A stretch of DNA of 6,710 nt. It comes from Deltaproteobacteria bacterium RIFOXYA12_FULL_61_11 (GTDB taxonomy: Bacteria; Bdellovibrionota_F; JAHFAK01; YA12-FULL-61-11). Shown in pieces: positions 6,567 to 6,710 of the stretch; position 1 is the first letter of the stretch, and every line of letters begins with the position of its first letter. The stretch covers positions 1 through 6,710 of the forward strand of contig MGSU01000252.1 in NCBI GenBank assembly GCA_001799195.1, read 5' to 3'. Under the pieces are notes generated by a model. The model saw only the letters and a program-made list of their open reading frames with translations. It did not search any database and was not told where the DNA came from. The translations under genes were made by a program, and so were the position numbers.

Positions 6567-6597
6567 ACCGTTGCTGCAGGATGCAGAGAGCAACGGT
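6567..6597 (+). repeat. 11-bp-stem hairpin with AGGAT loop (best GGA hairpin)
   Basis: ACCGTTG (6567-6573) pairs perfectly with CAACGGT (6591-6597), and CTGC (6574-6577) with GCAG (6583-6586). The loop AGGAT is 6578-6582, and AGAG (6587-6590) bulges on the 3' side. This is the strongest member of the GGA hairpin set and the least likely to occur by chance. Confidence 0.7.
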
Positions 6598-6625
6598 GGT
6601 GGCGCCGACGGGGGGCCCCCGCCAC

Positions 6626-6650
6626 GGTGGGTGCAAGGATGCACACCTCC
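6626..6650 (+). repeat. Hairpin with AGGA loop
   Basis: GTGCA (6631-6635) pairs with TGCAC (6640-6644) around AGGA. The stem can extend as GG/CC pairs at 6629-6630 with 6646-6647 and 6626-6627 with 6649-6650, with a bulged A and one T-T mismatch. The core GUGCAAGGAUGCAC is very close to the CsrA SELEX consensus (RUACARGGAUGU) and has the same geometry. Confidence 0.6.
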
Positions 6651-6653
6651 AAG

Positions 6654-6675
6654 TGGTGCGCAGGATGCCGCACCA
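6654..6675 (+). repeat. Hairpin with AGGAT loop
   Basis: TGGTGC (6654-6659) pairs with GCACCA (6670-6675), and GC (6660-6661) with GC (6667-6668), leaving one bulged C at 6669. The loop is AGGAT (6662-6666), identical to that of the 6567-6597 hairpin although the stems share no sequence. Confidence 0.6.
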
Positions 6676-6710
6676 TCGGGCGCAAGCATGAGCATGGTGG
6701 GGGCGACCGC

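Larger units (their letters stand above)
6510..6710 (+). ncRNA. Candidate CsrB/RsmZ-like CsrA-sequestering sRNA (3' end outside window)
   Basis: Read on the plus strand, this stretch forms consecutive hairpins with GGA in the loops. Stem CGGC/GCCG (6549-6562) has loop AGGGAA. The stem ACCGTTG plus CTGC (6567-6577) has loop AGGAT. Stem GTGCA/TGCAC (6631-6644) has loop AGGA. Stem TGGTGC plus GC (6654-6661) has loop AGGAT. Two other hairpins, GTGGTG/CACCAC (6510-6538) and GTGGCG/CGCCAC (6599-6625), lack GGA. The repeated CAGGATG is the motif of CsrB, which titrates the RNA-binding regulator CsrA. Stems differ in sequence but stay paired, as expected of RNA. On the other strand the loops read ATCCT, so the RNA is plus-strand, divergent from lolA. 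Limits: no clear promoter (TTGAGA at 6490-6495 has no good -10), no terminator in view, boundaries approximate. Alternative: a CsrA-controlled mRNA leader. Confidence 0.55.

Overview
The window is GC-rich bacterial chromosome with Gram-negative hallmarks: a LolA periplasmic lipoprotein carrier, Sec signal peptides, and a multi-cluster iron-sulfur protein of a kind common in anaerobes. I lean towards a deltaproteobacterial (Desulfobacterota-like) anaerobe. No marker settles the taxon, so this is inference.

Layout, left to right. Bases 1-21 hold the first seven codons of a minus-strand gene that leaves the window. A minus-strand gene (200-1513) encodes a 437-residue 4Fe-4S protein with two ferredoxin clusters and an extra CHCCGCCC block; a weak intrinsic terminator follows it. 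Next, also on the minus strand, is a secreted M48-type zinc metalloprotease (1622-2851). A 270-bp divergent region (2852-3121) contains a striking AT-rich island with promoter-like elements. It drives a plus-strand gene for a small exported protein of unknown function (3122-3748). That gene converges on a minus-strand cluster, read right to left as lolA, rimO and a VTT/DedA-like membrane protein. These three are tightly packed, with 4-base and 1-base overlaps (GTGA and TGATG), so they are very probably one operon. An imperfect inverted repeat lies in the convergent junction.

The most interesting part is the right edge. Upstream of lolA, and divergent from it, bases 6510-6710 have no convincing gene. 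Read on the plus strand they fold into a series of hairpins. Four loops present GGA: one AGGGAA and three AGGA(T) loops with CAGGATG or AAGGATG. The stems differ completely from one another but remain paired. That is the signature of a CsrA/RsmA-sequestering small RNA of the CsrB/RsmZ type, or less likely a CsrA-controlled mRNA leader running out of the window. The RNA has no obvious promoter and its 3' end is not in view, so the call rests on structure and motif alone. Two other genes have GGA-containing leaders that could be CsrA targets: the M48 protease, with a GGA in a hairpin loop just before the start codon, and the exported unknown, whose Shine-Dalgarno lies in ACAAGGAG. This link is speculative because Shine-Dalgarno sequences are themselves GGA-rich.

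I saw no tRNA, rRNA, CRISPR array, insertion sequence or prophage gene.
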